A stretch of DNA of 64,000 bases from Variovorax sp. J22P240 (GCF_030316855.1 NZ_JASZYR010000006.1:62001-126000); one strand, 5' to 3'. Counted from the stretch's first letter, positions 1 through 8,593 are shown. Made by a program: numbers and translations. The notes: generated by a model from the sequence alone, not told the origin.

Positions 1-60
1 GCCGATGCCGTGCTACCCGGCGACTCGGACTGAACACAGGGCGCGTCCACAATAGCGCCC

Positions 61-1746
61 ATGACCTCTCCCTTGAAGCTGGCGAGCTTCCGTCCCCGGC
101 TCATCGACGCCCTCGCGGGCTACAGCCAGGAACGCTTCTTCAAGGATCTCGGCGCCGGCGCCACGGTGGGCATCGTGGCGCTGCCGCTGGCCATGGCCTT
201 CGCGATCGCCTCGGGGCTCAAGCCCGAAGCCGGCATCTGGACCGCCATCATCGCGGGCTTCCTGATATCGGCGCTCGGCGGGTCGGCGGTGCAGATCGGC
301 GGACCGGCGGGCGCCTTCATCGTGATCGTCTACGGCATCGTCGAGCGCTACGGCGTCGCGAACCTGCTGATCTCCACCGCTTGCGCCGGCGTGCTGCTCT
401 TCCTCATGGGGCTGTTTCGGCTCGGGACGCTGGTGCGCTACGTGCCGGTGTCGATCGTGATCGGCTTCACCAACGGCATCGCGACGCTGATCCTGATCTC
501 GCAGATCAAGGACTGGCTGGGCCTCTCGATTGCCAAGATGCCGGCCGACATGTTCTCGCAGATCCATACGCTGGCAACGAATCTCGGCAGCTTCAATCCC
601 TACGCCTTCGGGCTCGGCCTCGCCTGCCTCATCGGCCTGTTCGCATGGCCGCATCTGCTGCACGACAAGACGCGCTTCGGGCACGCCGTGCATTTCGTGC
701 TGGGTCGCATGGCCGACACTCGCGCCGCCCGAGCGGGGTCGCGCGTGCCTGGGCCCATCGTCGCGCTGATCACGCTGACGCTGGTGTCGTGGGGCTTCAG
801 TCTGCCCGTCGAGACCATCGGCACGCGCTTCGGCGGAATCCCCGGTGGCGTGCCGGGGTTCGCGCTGCCCGATTTCACATGGGAGACGGTCAAGCAACTG
901 GTGACGCCGACGCTCACCATCGCGATGCTCGGAGCCATCGAATCGCTGTTGTGCGCGCGAGTGGCCGATCAGGTCAGCGGGCTGCCGCGACACGATCCGA
1001 ATCAGGAACTGATGGCGCAGGGCATCGCCAACACTGTCGTGCCTTTCTTCGGCGGCATGCCGGCCACCGGCACGATTGCGCGGACCATCACCAACCTGCG
1101 CGCGGGCGCGAGTTCACCCATCGCGGGCATCGTGCATGCGCTCACTCTGATGGTGGTCGTGCTGGTCGCTGCGCCGCTCGCGCAGCATGTGCCGCTCGCG
1201 GTCCTGGCGGGCATCCTCGTCTTCGTGGCCTGGAACATGGGCGAGTGGCGCGAGTTCTCGCCGTACATGCTGCGGCGCTTCAGCCGCCACTACCGACTGC
1301 TGATGCTGGGCACCTTCTTCCTCACGGTCGTGTTCGACCTCACCGTGGCGGTGCAGGTGGGCATCGTGCTGGCCTGCGCGCTCTTTGTCCGGCGCATGAG
1401 CACGCTGTTCAGCGTCGAGATGGTGTCGCTGGAGCCGCCGGTGCTGACATTCAGGCTCTACGGCACGCTGTTCTTCGGCGCGGCAGCCAAGTTGGACCCG
1501 ACCGTGCAGGCCGTCGAACGCGCCCCCCGCGGCATGACAGTGGTGCTCGATGCGATGCATCTGATTTCGCTGGACGCGACCGGCCTCGATGCGCTGCGGC
1601 AGGTGCACAAGGCCGTCCTGTCGCGCGGCGGCGTGCTGCGCATCGAGTCGCTGCAGCCGCAGCCTCTGGAGGTGATCGTGCGGTCGGGATTCGCGGCCGA
1701 ACTCAGAACCGGTGGTGACGCCGACGCGGCCGCGCACGGCGCCTGA
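61..1746 (+). CDS. SulP family inorganic anion transporter with STAS domain
   Basis: Inner-membrane secondary carrier of the SulP/SLC26 family, 561 residues. A long series of hydrophobic helices fills roughly residues 25-430. A cytoplasmic STAS domain follows at about 455-545, recognisable from VVLDAMHLISLDATGLDAL. Family members carry sulfate, bicarbonate or dicarboxylates; the substrate here cannot be read from sequence. The ATG at 61 fits the usual N-terminal length, but no clear Shine-Dalgarno is visible and only 60 bases of upstream sequence are present. It converges on the Bug gene with a 5-base gap and no hairpin between. Confidence 0.9.
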   Translation: MTSPLKLASFRPRLIDALAGYSQERFFKDLGAGATVGIVALPLAMAFAIASGLKPEAGIWTAIIAGFLISALGGSAVQIGGPAGAFIVIVYGIVERYGVANLLISTACAGVLLFLMGLFRLGTLVRYVPVSIVIGFTNGIATLILISQIKDWLGLSIAKMPADMFSQIHTLATNLGSFNPYAFGLGLACLIGLFAWPHLLHDKTRFGHAVHFVLGRMADTRAARAGSRVPGPIVALITLTLVSWGFSLPVETIGTRFGGIPGGVPGFALPDFTWETVKQLVTPTLTIAMLGAIESLLCARVADQVSGLPRHDPNQELMAQGIANTVVPFFGGMPATGTIARTITNLRAGASSPIAGIVHALTLMVVVLVAAPLAQHVPLAVLAGILVFVAWNMGEWREFSPYMLRRFSRHYRLLMLGTFFLTVVFDLTVAVQVGIVLACALFVRRMSTLFSVEMVSLEPPVLTFRLYGTLFFGAAAKLDPTVQAVERAPRGMTVVLDAMHLISLDATGLDALRQVHKAVLSRGGVLRIESLQPQPLEVIVRSGFAAELRTGGDADAAAHGA

Positions 1747-1751
1747 GCACC

Positions 1752-2744
1752 TCAGTCCACCTTGATGTTGGCCGCCTTCACGATCTCGGCGTAGCGCTTC
1801 AGGTCCGACCGGATCTCCTGGCCGAACTCGGCCGGCGTATTGCCTGAAGCTGTGATGCCGAGCGCGGCGAGCCGATCCTTGATGTCTGGTGACTGGACGA
1901 CCGCGTTGAGTTCGCGCTGCAGCTTGTCGACGATGGGCTGCGGCGTCTTTGCCGGCGCGAGGATGCCGATCCACGAAACAGATTCGAAGCCCGGCACGCC
2001 CGCCTCGGAAATGGTGGGCACCTTGGGCAGCGACGCCAGTCGCTGGCTGCTCGACACCGCGATGGCGTTGATCTGCCCTTTCTGGACGAAGGGATAGGCA
2101 CCGGCCACGGCCGTATAGAGCATCGGCAGCGTGCCGCCCACCACGTCGGCCATGGCCTGCCCGCCGCCTTTGTAGGGCACATGGACGAAGTTGGCGCCTG
2201 TGCGCATCTTCAACAGTTCACCGGCGAGATGCGGCGTGCTGCCTGTGCCTGCGCTGCCATAGGAAACGCCGCCGGGGTTGGACTTGGAATAGGCGACCAG
2301 TTCCTCGAAAGTCTTCACCGGCACCGACGGGTGCGTCACGATGATGAGCGCCGCATCGCCGATCTTGCTGACCGGCGCGAAATCCTTCACCGGATCGAAG
2401 GGCACCTTGCCATAGACGTGCGGATTGATGACCAGCGTCCCATCGAAGCCCACCACCAGCGTGTAGCCGTCGGGCGCCGCGGTCGCTGCCATCTGCGTGC
2501 CGATGTTGCCCGAGGCGCCGGGCCGGTTGTCGACCACCACTTGCTGGCCCAGGCGCTGACCGAGCCGCTCGGCCACCACACGCGCCCCGGTGTCGGTGAC
2601 GCCGCCGGGCGCGAAAGGAACGATGAGGCGAATCGGCTTGCTCGGGTAGTCGTCGGCCGATGCGGGCGCGGTGACGGCGGCCAGCGCCAACAGCGCCGGC
2701 GCGAAAAGTCGGCGCAGCGTCGCGCGATGGAAATTCGATGGCAT
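1752..2744 (-). CDS. Bug/TctC-type periplasmic solute-binding protein (first copy)
   Basis: Periplasmic receptor of the Bug (TctC) family, 330 residues, the usual length. An N-terminal signal peptide ends near ALAAVTAPASA. The mature part has the family's IRLIVPFAPGG start, VDNRPGASGNIG, and the ligand-loop element HVPYKGGG. Bug proteins bind small carboxylates; many are orphans without TctA/TctB membrane partners, and none are present here. It is the last gene of the minus-strand operon, 35 bases after the second Bug gene, with a GGAGA ribosome site before ATG 2744. The ligand is unknown; the context suggests a branched dicarboxylate. Confidence 0.92.
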   Translation of the reverse strand: MPSNFHRATLRRLFAPALLALAAVTAPASADDYPSKPIRLIVPFAPGGVTDTGARVVAERLGQRLGQQVVVDNRPGASGNIGTQMAATAAPDGYTLVVGFDGTLVINPHVYGKVPFDPVKDFAPVSKIGDAALIIVTHPSVPVKTFEELVAYSKSNPGGVSYGSAGTGSTPHLAGELLKMRTGANFVHVPYKGGGQAMADVVGGTLPMLYTAVAGAYPFVQKGQINAIAVSSSQRLASLPKVPTISEAGVPGFESVSWIGILAPAKTPQPIVDKLQRELNAVVQSPDIKDRLAALGITASGNTPAEFGQEIRSDLKRYAEIVKAANIKVD

Positions 2745-2779
2745 GAATGTCTCCGTTTTCTAGTTGTGGAACTCTGTGC

Positions 2780-3760
2780 TTACTCGGGCTTGATGCCGCC
2801 GCGCTGCGCGACCAGCGCCCATTTCTCCGTCTCGCCCGCCAGGAACTTGCGGAACTCGGCCGGCGGCGTCAGCACCAGTTGCGCGCCCTGGGCCTGCATC
2901 TGCTTGACGACCGCCGGGTCGGCCGTGACCTTCTTGAGGTCCTGGTTGATCTGCGCGACGACCGCGGGCGACATCCCAGCGGGGCCGAAGAGGCCGTACC
3001 AGCTGAGCGATTCGACGCCTTTCAGGCCGACCTCCTTGAAGGTCATCGCGTCAGGGAAGATGGCCATGCGCTGGTCCGCCGCCACGCCCACGACGCGCAG
3101 AGCGCCCGACTGCACGTGCGGCAACGCGGTGAGCACGCTGGTCACGCCCAGTGGCAGATGGCCGCCGATGATGTCGACCATGATCGGCGCACCGCCCTTG
3201 TACGGAATCCCGGCCATCTTCAGGTCACCGGCCTGGCGGATCAGTTCGCCGGTCAGCCGCGTCTGGCCTTCGGAGTAGCCCACGGCCAGCTCTTCCGTGC
3301 GCGCGGCCTTGACCACGTCGTTCAGCGTCTTGTATGGCCCCTTGGCGGCCACGACCAGCACCATCGGTGAGCTGGCGATGTTGGTGACCGGCGTGAAGGC
3401 GTTGATGGTGTCGTAAGGCATGCTCTTCATGAGCACCGGGTTGATGGCGTGGGAGCCCACCACCAGCAGCAGCGTGTGGCCGTCGGGCGCGGACTTGGCG
3501 ACGTGGCTGGAGCCGATGACGCCATTGGCGCCGGTGCGGTTGTCGACCACGACCGACTGGCCCCAAAGCTCCGACAGCTTCTGCGCCATCAGGCGGCCGA
3601 CGATGTCGGTGCCGCCGCCGGCCGCGTAGGGCACCACCAGCGTGACAGGCTTGCTCGGGAACTTGGCGTCGGCGGCTTGCGACCACGCGGAGGTGGCAGC
3701 GATGGATGCGAGCGCCGCGAGGGCGGCGCGGCGCGTGAAGGTGGTGAGGGGGCTCGTCAT
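2780..3760 (-). CDS. Bug/TctC-type periplasmic solute-binding protein (second copy)
   Basis: Second Bug-family receptor in the same operon, 326 residues from ATG 3760. The signal peptide begins MTSPLTTFTRRAALAAL, with a twin-arginine pair, and is cleaved near SAWSQA, so Tat export is possible. The mature protein has VTLVVPYAAGGGTD, VVDNRTGANGVIG and IPYKGG motifs. It is clearly diverged from its neighbour rather than a recent duplicate. A longer frame extends 40 codons upstream, but it lacks a signal sequence and runs into the HMG-CoA lyase end, so the internal ATG is preferred. Two receptors may bind different but related acids. Confidence 0.9.
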   Translation of the reverse strand: MTSPLTTFTRRAALAALASIAATSAWSQAADAKFPSKPVTLVVPYAAGGGTDIVGRLMAQKLSELWGQSVVVDNRTGANGVIGSSHVAKSAPDGHTLLLVVGSHAINPVLMKSMPYDTINAFTPVTNIASSPMVLVVAAKGPYKTLNDVVKAARTEELAVGYSEGQTRLTGELIRQAGDLKMAGIPYKGGAPIMVDIIGGHLPLGVTSVLTALPHVQSGALRVVGVAADQRMAIFPDAMTFKEVGLKGVESLSWYGLFGPAGMSPAVVAQINQDLKKVTADPAVVKQMQAQGAQLVLTPPAEFRKFLAGETEKWALVAQRGGIKPE

Positions 3761-3806
3761 GGGTCTCGTCTCTTTCGTTGGAATCTGTCTTCGTGCGGGG
3801 ACTTGT

Positions 3807-4739
3807 TCAGGCGGTTCGAGCGACTGGCGCCATTCGCCGCTTTTCGCGCTGGCGTCGCAGCCACGTGATGGCACGCCCACCCAGCGCGCGCTGCAACTGC
3901 GCCTCGGCGAAGCTCACCGCGTCGAGCAGGCCATCGATCGAGATGCCGGTCGAAAAGCCGCTTCGTTCAGCCATGAGCACCAGGTCCTCGGTGGCGACAT
4001 TGCCGGCGGCGCCGGGCGCGAACGGGCAGCCGCCGATGCCGCCGACGCTGGCGTCGAAGCGGCGCACGCCGGCCTCCAATGCGGCCCAGGCGTTGGCGAC
4101 GCCCATGCCGCGCGTGTCGTGGAAGTGCACGGCGAGTTGCCCCACCGGCACCACCTCGCGCAGGGCGCCGAGGCGCTCCTTCACCTGGCCGGGCGAGGCC
4201 GAACCGATGGTGTCGGCGATCACAATTTCGCCGGCGCCTTCCTCGCGCATGCGCGAGGCCAGGCGCACCACCTCTGCGAGCGGCGTCTCGCCCTCGAAAG
4301 GGCAATCGAAGGCCACCGCCACGTAGGCGCGCGTGCGCATGCCAAGGCGCCGCGCCTCGGCCAGCGTCCGCGCGCTGACCTCGGTGGCTTCGTGCAGCCC
4401 CATGTTGATGTTCTTGCGGTTCATGGTCTCCGTGGCGGAGAGCACGACCGCGATCTCCCGCGCGCCGGCCGCATGGGCGCGCTCCAACCCCTTGAGGTTG
4501 GGCACCAGCACCGAACTGCGCAGTTCCGGCAGCGCCTCGTTCAGTTGGGCAACCAGTTCGCCGGCATCGGCCATCTGAGGCACGGCCTTGGGCGACACGA
4601 AGCTCGTCGCCTCCACGCTCTGCACGCCTGCGGCGGCCAGCAGGCGGATCAACTCCAGCTTGGCCGCGGTCGACACCTGCACCTGCTGGTTCTGCAATCC
4701 GTCGCGCGGGGCGACGTCGGTGATGTGGATTCGTTCCAT
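3807..4739 (-). CDS. Hydroxymethylglutaryl-CoA lyase family protein
   Basis: HMGL-like TIM-barrel lyase of about 310 residues that cleaves a 3-hydroxy-3-methyl acyl-CoA. The family reaction is HMG-CoA to acetoacetate and acetyl-CoA. Visible motifs are VAPRDGLQNQ near the N-terminus (catalytic Arg-Asp pair), the metal-site HFHDTRGMG, and the signature SVGGIGGCPFAPGA with the catalytic Cys. The chosen start is MERIHITD at 4739; a frame eight codons longer begins before it. It lies 10 bases after the CoA-transferase gene and 46 bases before the second Bug gene. The motifs are those of true HMG-CoA lyases, but the natural substrate could be a related acyl-CoA. Confidence 0.9.
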   Translation of the reverse strand: MERIHITDVAPRDGLQNQQVQVSTAAKLELIRLLAAAGVQSVEATSFVSPKAVPQMADAGELVAQLNEALPELRSSVLVPNLKGLERAHAAGAREIAVVLSATETMNRKNINMGLHEATEVSARTLAEARRLGMRTRAYVAVAFDCPFEGETPLAEVVRLASRMREEGAGEIVIADTIGSASPGQVKERLGALREVVPVGQLAVHFHDTRGMGVANAWAALEAGVRRFDASVGGIGGCPFAPGAAGNVATEDLVLMAERSGFSTGISIDGLLDAVSFAEAQLQRALGGRAITWLRRQREKRRMAPVARTA

Positions 4740-4749
4740 GGTGCGAGGC

Positions 4750-5946
4750 CTAGGCGATGGCACCGTCGCGCCGGAGTTGTTCGAGTTGTTCGGGCGAGTA
4801 GCCGGCCAGCTGCGTCAGCACGCTGCGCGTGTGCTCGCCCAGCGCGGGTGGGCAGGTGTAGGTCTTGCTGGACGCCGCGGAGAGCTTGATCGGATTGCCC
4901 GGCATGCGCAGCATCTCGCCGGTCTTGAGCGGCACTTCGACCACCATGTCGCGTGCGCGCACCTGCACGTCGTTGAGCGCCTGCTCGAAGTTGTTGACCG
5001 GTCCGCAGGGAATGCGCGCTGCGCGCAGCCGCTCCAGCCAGTAGGCCGTCGGCTGCTTCTGCAACTCGGCGCCGACGATGGCGTCGATCTCCGCCTTCGC
5101 CGCGTAGCGCACCGGTTGCTGGAGGTACTCGGGCTTGCGCAACGCCGGCAGGTCGATGAACTCGACGAAGCGCTCGAAGAAAGCATCGCCGATGCACGCG
5201 ATGATGATGTGACCGTCGGCCGTCGGGTAGCTGTTGTAGGGCACGTGCACGAAGTGGCCGTTGCCGATGCCGGCGGGCACGTGGCCGGACATCAGGTGCA
5301 TGGTCGCCATGTAGTTGAGCAACGAGATCTGCGCGTCGAGCATCGAGATGTCGACGTGCTGGCCGCGGCCGGTGCGCTCGCGCTCCGCGAGCGCCGCGAG
5401 CACGCCCATCGCGCCGAACATGCCGCCACCGAGGTCGCCGATCGGAATGCCGCTGCGTGTCGGGCCGGTCTCGGGCGTGCCGGTGATCGACATGCCGCCG
5501 CCCATGGCCTGCACCACTTGGTCGAAGGCCGGGCGATGGGTTTCGGGGCCACTCTGGCCGAAGCCGGTGACCGAGCACGTGACGATGCGCGGGTTCACTT
5601 GCGACAGCGAGTCGTAGTCGATGCCCAGCCGCGCCGTCACGCCGACGCTGAAGTTGTCGAACACCACGTCGGCCTGCCGCACGAGGTCGAGGAACACGGT
5701 CTTGCCGGCCTCGCTCTTGAGGTCTACGCAAACGCTCTCCTTGTTGCGGTTGAGCGTGAGGTAGTAGGCGCCCATGCCGTCGCGGGCGTAGTCAGGGTCG
5801 TTTTCGAGCAACCGACGCGTGCCCTCGCCGGTGCCGGGCGGTTCGACCTTGATGGTGCGTGCACCGAGATCGGCCAAAAGCATGGTGCCGTAGGGACCCG
5901 AGAGCATGTGGGTCAGGTCCAGCACGGTGATGTGTTCGAGTGCCAA
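4750..5946 (-). CDS. CaiB/BaiF-type (family III) CoA-transferase
   Basis: Family III CoA-transferase of 398 residues, the normal size, moving CoA from a donor thioester to a free acid. The N-terminus LALEHITVLDLTHMLSGPYGTM is typical, as are the GDLGGG loop and the KPEYLQQPVRY region. I place the start at TTG 5946, with GGAGA eight bases upstream. In-frame ATG codons further upstream (for example 5988) fall inside the sigma-54 promoter and would be untranscribed. First gene of the operon, followed at 10 bases by the HMG-CoA lyase. Pairing with that lyase suggests it activates a free dicarboxylic acid such as 3-hydroxy-3-methylglutarate. Confidence 0.9.
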   Translation of the reverse strand: MALEHITVLDLTHMLSGPYGTMLLADLGARTIKVEPPGTGEGTRRLLENDPDYARDGMGAYYLTLNRNKESVCVDLKSEAGKTVFLDLVRQADVVFDNFSVGVTARLGIDYDSLSQVNPRIVTCSVTGFGQSGPETHRPAFDQVVQAMGGGMSITGTPETGPTRSGIPIGDLGGGMFGAMGVLAALAERERTGRGQHVDISMLDAQISLLNYMATMHLMSGHVPAGIGNGHFVHVPYNSYPTADGHIIIACIGDAFFERFVEFIDLPALRKPEYLQQPVRYAAKAEIDAIVGAELQKQPTAYWLERLRAARIPCGPVNNFEQALNDVQVRARDMVVEVPLKTGEMLRMPGNPIKLSAASSKTYTCPPALGEHTRSVLTQLAGYSPEQLEQLRRDGAIA

Positions 5947-5983
5947 GGGCGATGTCTCCGTAAAACGTGTTCGCTCTACGTGT

Positions 5984-5999
5984 TGCATGCACCGTGCCA
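5984..5999 (-). promoter_or_regulatory. Sigma-54 (-24/-12) promoter of the CoA-transferase operon
   Basis: On the minus strand this reads TGGCAC-N5-ATGCA. The GG and GC dinucleotides have the exact 10-base spacing of the RpoN consensus TGGCAC-N5-TTGCA, with one mismatch. Transcription would start near 5973, leaving a 5' leader of about 27 bases with a GGAGA ribosome site before TTG 5946. The divergent neighbour encodes a sigma-54 activator, which fits. Confidence 0.8.
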
Positions 6000-6063
6000 A
6001 AGCATCGCTGGCTCGCAACTCATTGATTTGAAAGACTTTTTCCGAAGATTGCCTTCTGGATTT

Positions 6064-6088
6064 TGTTCCATGCGACATCTATGGAACA
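6064..6088. promoter_or_regulatory. Candidate activator binding palindrome (enhancer)
   Basis: Perfect 8-base inverted repeat TGTTCCAT-N9-ATGGAACA. Its centre lies about 77 bases upstream of the -24 element and about 100 bases from the predicted start point, the usual place for an enhancer bound by a sigma-54 activator. It is also 32 bases upstream of the regulator's ATG, so it may serve autoregulation. The binding protein is inferred to be the adjacent PrpR-like regulator. Confidence 0.6.
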
Positions 6089-6119
6089 CTCATACGTTTC
6101 ACCGAGACGCATCCTTTCC

Positions 6120-8042
6120 ATGGCGACCCATTCCTTTCAGCGGACACGCCTGCCCCGGCTCTGCTTTCTCAGCTACCGGCAGATCCGCGAATTCGCCATG
6201 CCGGTGGTCGCCGAATATGTCGGCCGCGCCGACATCGAAGTGGTGGACGGCACCTTCGGCGGCGCGCTGGAGATCGCCCGCGATCGCATCGCGCGCGGAA
6301 CGGTCGACGCCTTCGTCAGCGCCGGCTCGAACGCCAGCATCCTGCGGGCCGGCCTCGAAGCGCCCGTGGCCACCATCCAGCTCGGCGGCTTCGACCTGCT
6401 GCAGGCGCTCATCAAGGCCCGGCGCATTTCGAGCCGCGTAGGGGTGGTGATGTACGGCCAGACCATCCCCGAACTGGATGCGGTGAAGGACCTGCTCAAC
6501 ATCGAGATCACGCAGTACGCCTACCAGACGCCGGACGACGCGCGCCAGCAATTCGAGATGCTGCGCCGGGACGGTTTCGAGGTCATCGTCGGATCGAGCC
6601 TGGTGGTCGAACTGGCCGAGGAAGCCGGGTTGCACGGGCTCCTGGCCTACTCGCTGGCAAGCATCCGCAAAGGCTTCGAGGACGCCATCGAGCTGGCGCG
6701 CGTGGCCCGACTCGAGGCAGGCCGCTACGAGCAGCTCAACGGCGTGCTGCACAACCTGCAGGAAGCCGTGCTGGCCGTGAACCGCGACAACTGCATCATC
6801 GCGGTCAACCCGCCGATGCAGCAACTGCTGGGCACGCCGCATCGGCCGCTGCTGGGACAGCGCCTCGACCTCGTCGAGCCCGAGTTGTCGCTCCAGCCCA
6901 CCCTGGACACGGGCACCGAGGAGCGCGCAGCGGTGCAGCGCTATGCCCGGCGCGACTGGATTGCCAACCGCACCCCGATCCGGGAGCATGGCGAGATCGT
7001 GGGCGCGGCCATCACGCTGTACGACGCCCGCAAGATCCAGGAGGCCGATACCAGCCTGCGCATGCAGCAACGCCGCCATCAGAACGCGGCGAAGCACGGC
7101 TTCGCCAGCCTCGTCGGCCAGAGTCCGGCGTTCGTTCGCGCCGTCAACACGGCGCGCCGCTTCGCAAAGACCGACCTCGGCGTGTTGATCGCCGGGGAGA
7201 GCGGTGTCGGCAAGGAACTCTTCGCGCAGGCGATCCATAACGACAGCGCACGGGCCGATCGGCCTTTCGTCGCGGTCAATTGCGCGTCCTTTCCCGAGAC
7301 GCTGCTGGAGAGCGAACTGTTCGGCTACGAGGAAGGCGCCTTCACCGGCTCACGCCGCGGCGGCAAGCGCGGGCTCTTCGAGACCGCCCACACGGGCACG
7401 CTGTTCCTGGACGAGATCGGCGACATGCCGCTGTCGCTGCAGACGCGCCTGCTGCGGGTGCTGCAGGAACGGGAGATCACGCGCCTTGGCGCCACGGCGC
7501 CCATTCCGGTGGACGTGCGCGTGATCGCAGCCACCCACCAGCCGCTCGAAGAGATGATTGCCGCGCGGCGCTTCCGACAGGACCTCTACTACCGCATCAA
7601 CACCCTGCGCCTGTCGCTGCCGCCGCTGCGCGAACGCGGCGACGACATCGCCGAACTCGCCCGGGCCCACGTGCGGCGTTGCCTCCATCGACTGGGCTCG
7701 CGCATCGATGCCGATGCCGCGTTGGCACCGTTGCTGCCGCAGTTCATCGCCTGCGACTGGCCCGGCAACGTGCGCGAACTGGAAAACATCAGCGAACGAG
7801 TCGCGGTGTTCCTCCTGCAGTTCGACCGCCTCGAAGACATCCGCTACGACGAGTTGCGGCACGACTGCCCCGAACTGTTCGAGCGGCATCTTCCGGGAAC
7901 GCAGCCATTGCGGGAGCGCGTGCTGGAAGCCGTGCGACTCGCCGATGGCAATCGCCAGCGCGCCGCGAAGAAGCTGGGTGTCAGCCGCTCGACCTTGTGG
8001 CGCTGGCTGCGCGAGTTCGAGCTCCAGCCCGACAGGTCCTAG
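6120..8042 (+). CDS. PrpR-like sigma-54-dependent transcriptional activator
   Basis: Enhancer-binding protein of 640 residues. An N-terminal PrpR_N-type sensor spans about 12-190 (LCFLSYRQIREFAMPVV, GSSLVVELAEEAGL). A PAS-like segment follows at about 205-305. The AAA+ domain spans about 325-560, with Walker A GESGVGKE (359-366) and the sigma-54 contact loop GAFTGS (406-411). A C-terminal Fis-type helix-turn-helix includes RQRAAKKLGVSRSTLWRWL. Start at ATG 6120; upstream in-frame codons overlap the palindrome. PrpR_N domains sense small organic acids or their CoA-pathway products. Divergent from the CoA-transferase operon, which it probably activates; its stop shares a CTAG with the convergent lipoprotein gene. 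Confidence 0.93.
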   Translation: MATHSFQRTRLPRLCFLSYRQIREFAMPVVAEYVGRADIEVVDGTFGGALEIARDRIARGTVDAFVSAGSNASILRAGLEAPVATIQLGGFDLLQALIKARRISSRVGVVMYGQTIPELDAVKDLLNIEITQYAYQTPDDARQQFEMLRRDGFEVIVGSSLVVELAEEAGLHGLLAYSLASIRKGFEDAIELARVARLEAGRYEQLNGVLHNLQEAVLAVNRDNCIIAVNPPMQQLLGTPHRPLLGQRLDLVEPELSLQPTLDTGTEERAAVQRYARRDWIANRTPIREHGEIVGAAITLYDARKIQEADTSLRMQQRRHQNAAKHGFASLVGQSPAFVRAVNTARRFAKTDLGVLIAGESGVGKELFAQAIHNDSARADRPFVAVNCASFPETLLESELFGYEEGAFTGSRRGGKRGLFETAHTGTLFLDEIGDMPLSLQTRLLRVLQEREITRLGATAPIPVDVRVIAATHQPLEEMIAARRFRQDLYYRINTLRLSLPPLRERGDDIAELARAHVRRCLHRLGSRIDADAALAPLLPQFIACDWPGNVRELENISERVAVFLLQFDRLEDIRYDELRHDCPELFERHLPGTQPLRERVLEAVRLADGNRQRAAKKLGVSRSTLWRWLREFELQPDRS

Positions 8043-8539
8043 TTCGCCTCGGTGCTGCGATCAGGCGACGACCCCGCGCTCACCACGCGCTGGTCGTCGT
8101 TGAGGGTGGCCGTAAAGACCATGGGCGAGTTCGGCGGCTGGACCCAGCGCCATTCCCAGTCGGTCTGGTTCTTGAGGGGATAGGGCGTGCGCTTCGCGGG
8201 CTTGCCCAGCAGCTTGCGCAAGTCTTCCATGGGCATGCCGGTCCGCACCTTGTCGAAGTTCTCGGGCGTGAGCACCTGGCGCAAGGCGCTCATCTTGCCG
8301 TCGGAGCCGATGGTGATCATGTAGTTCTTCTGGCCCTGGGGCTGGCGGTTGTATTCGAACACCCGCCCCTGAGGCGAATCCCAGATGTTCTCGGGTTGGC
8401 CGAAGCGCGCACGCACGTCGGCCTCCGTGGACACCCCCTCCTCCAATTCGCTGATGCGTTTCATGTCGCAGGCCGCAAGCCAGAAGACAGTGCTCAGAAG
8501 CGCAGTCGCCAGGCGCCAACGGGTTCTCGATCGCGCCAT
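8039..8539 (-). CDS. BamE/SmpA-like outer-membrane lipoprotein
   Basis: Predicted lipoprotein of 166 residues. The signal peptide ends in the lipobox LAAC (Cys near residue 24). Two short BamE-like units follow: ELEEGVSTEADVRARFGQP, and a second around KVRTGMPMEDLRKLLGKP ending in a WEWRW strand. Canonical BamE has one such unit and about 110 residues, so this is a related but longer family member and not obviously the BAM-complex subunit. GGAGG lies just before ATG 8539. It overlaps the regulator's stop by four bases (CTAG, a TAG on both strands). Confidence 0.75.
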   Translation of the reverse strand: MARSRTRWRLATALLSTVFWLAACDMKRISELEEGVSTEADVRARFGQPENIWDSPQGRVFEYNRQPQGQKNYMITIGSDGKMSALRQVLTPENFDKVRTGMPMEDLRKLLGKPAKRTPYPLKNQTDWEWRWVQPPNSPMVFTATLNDDQRVVSAGSSPDRSTEAN

Positions 8540-8593
8540 GGCGCCTCCTTGTCAATGAGTGGCGCCGAGTCTAAGTCCGCCTCCCGGCGGGCC

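Noticed and set aside
13..993. 326-codon minus-strand frame opposite the SulP gene
   Set aside because: Extremely charged, no hydrophobic core or motif; the plus-strand transporter explains the region.
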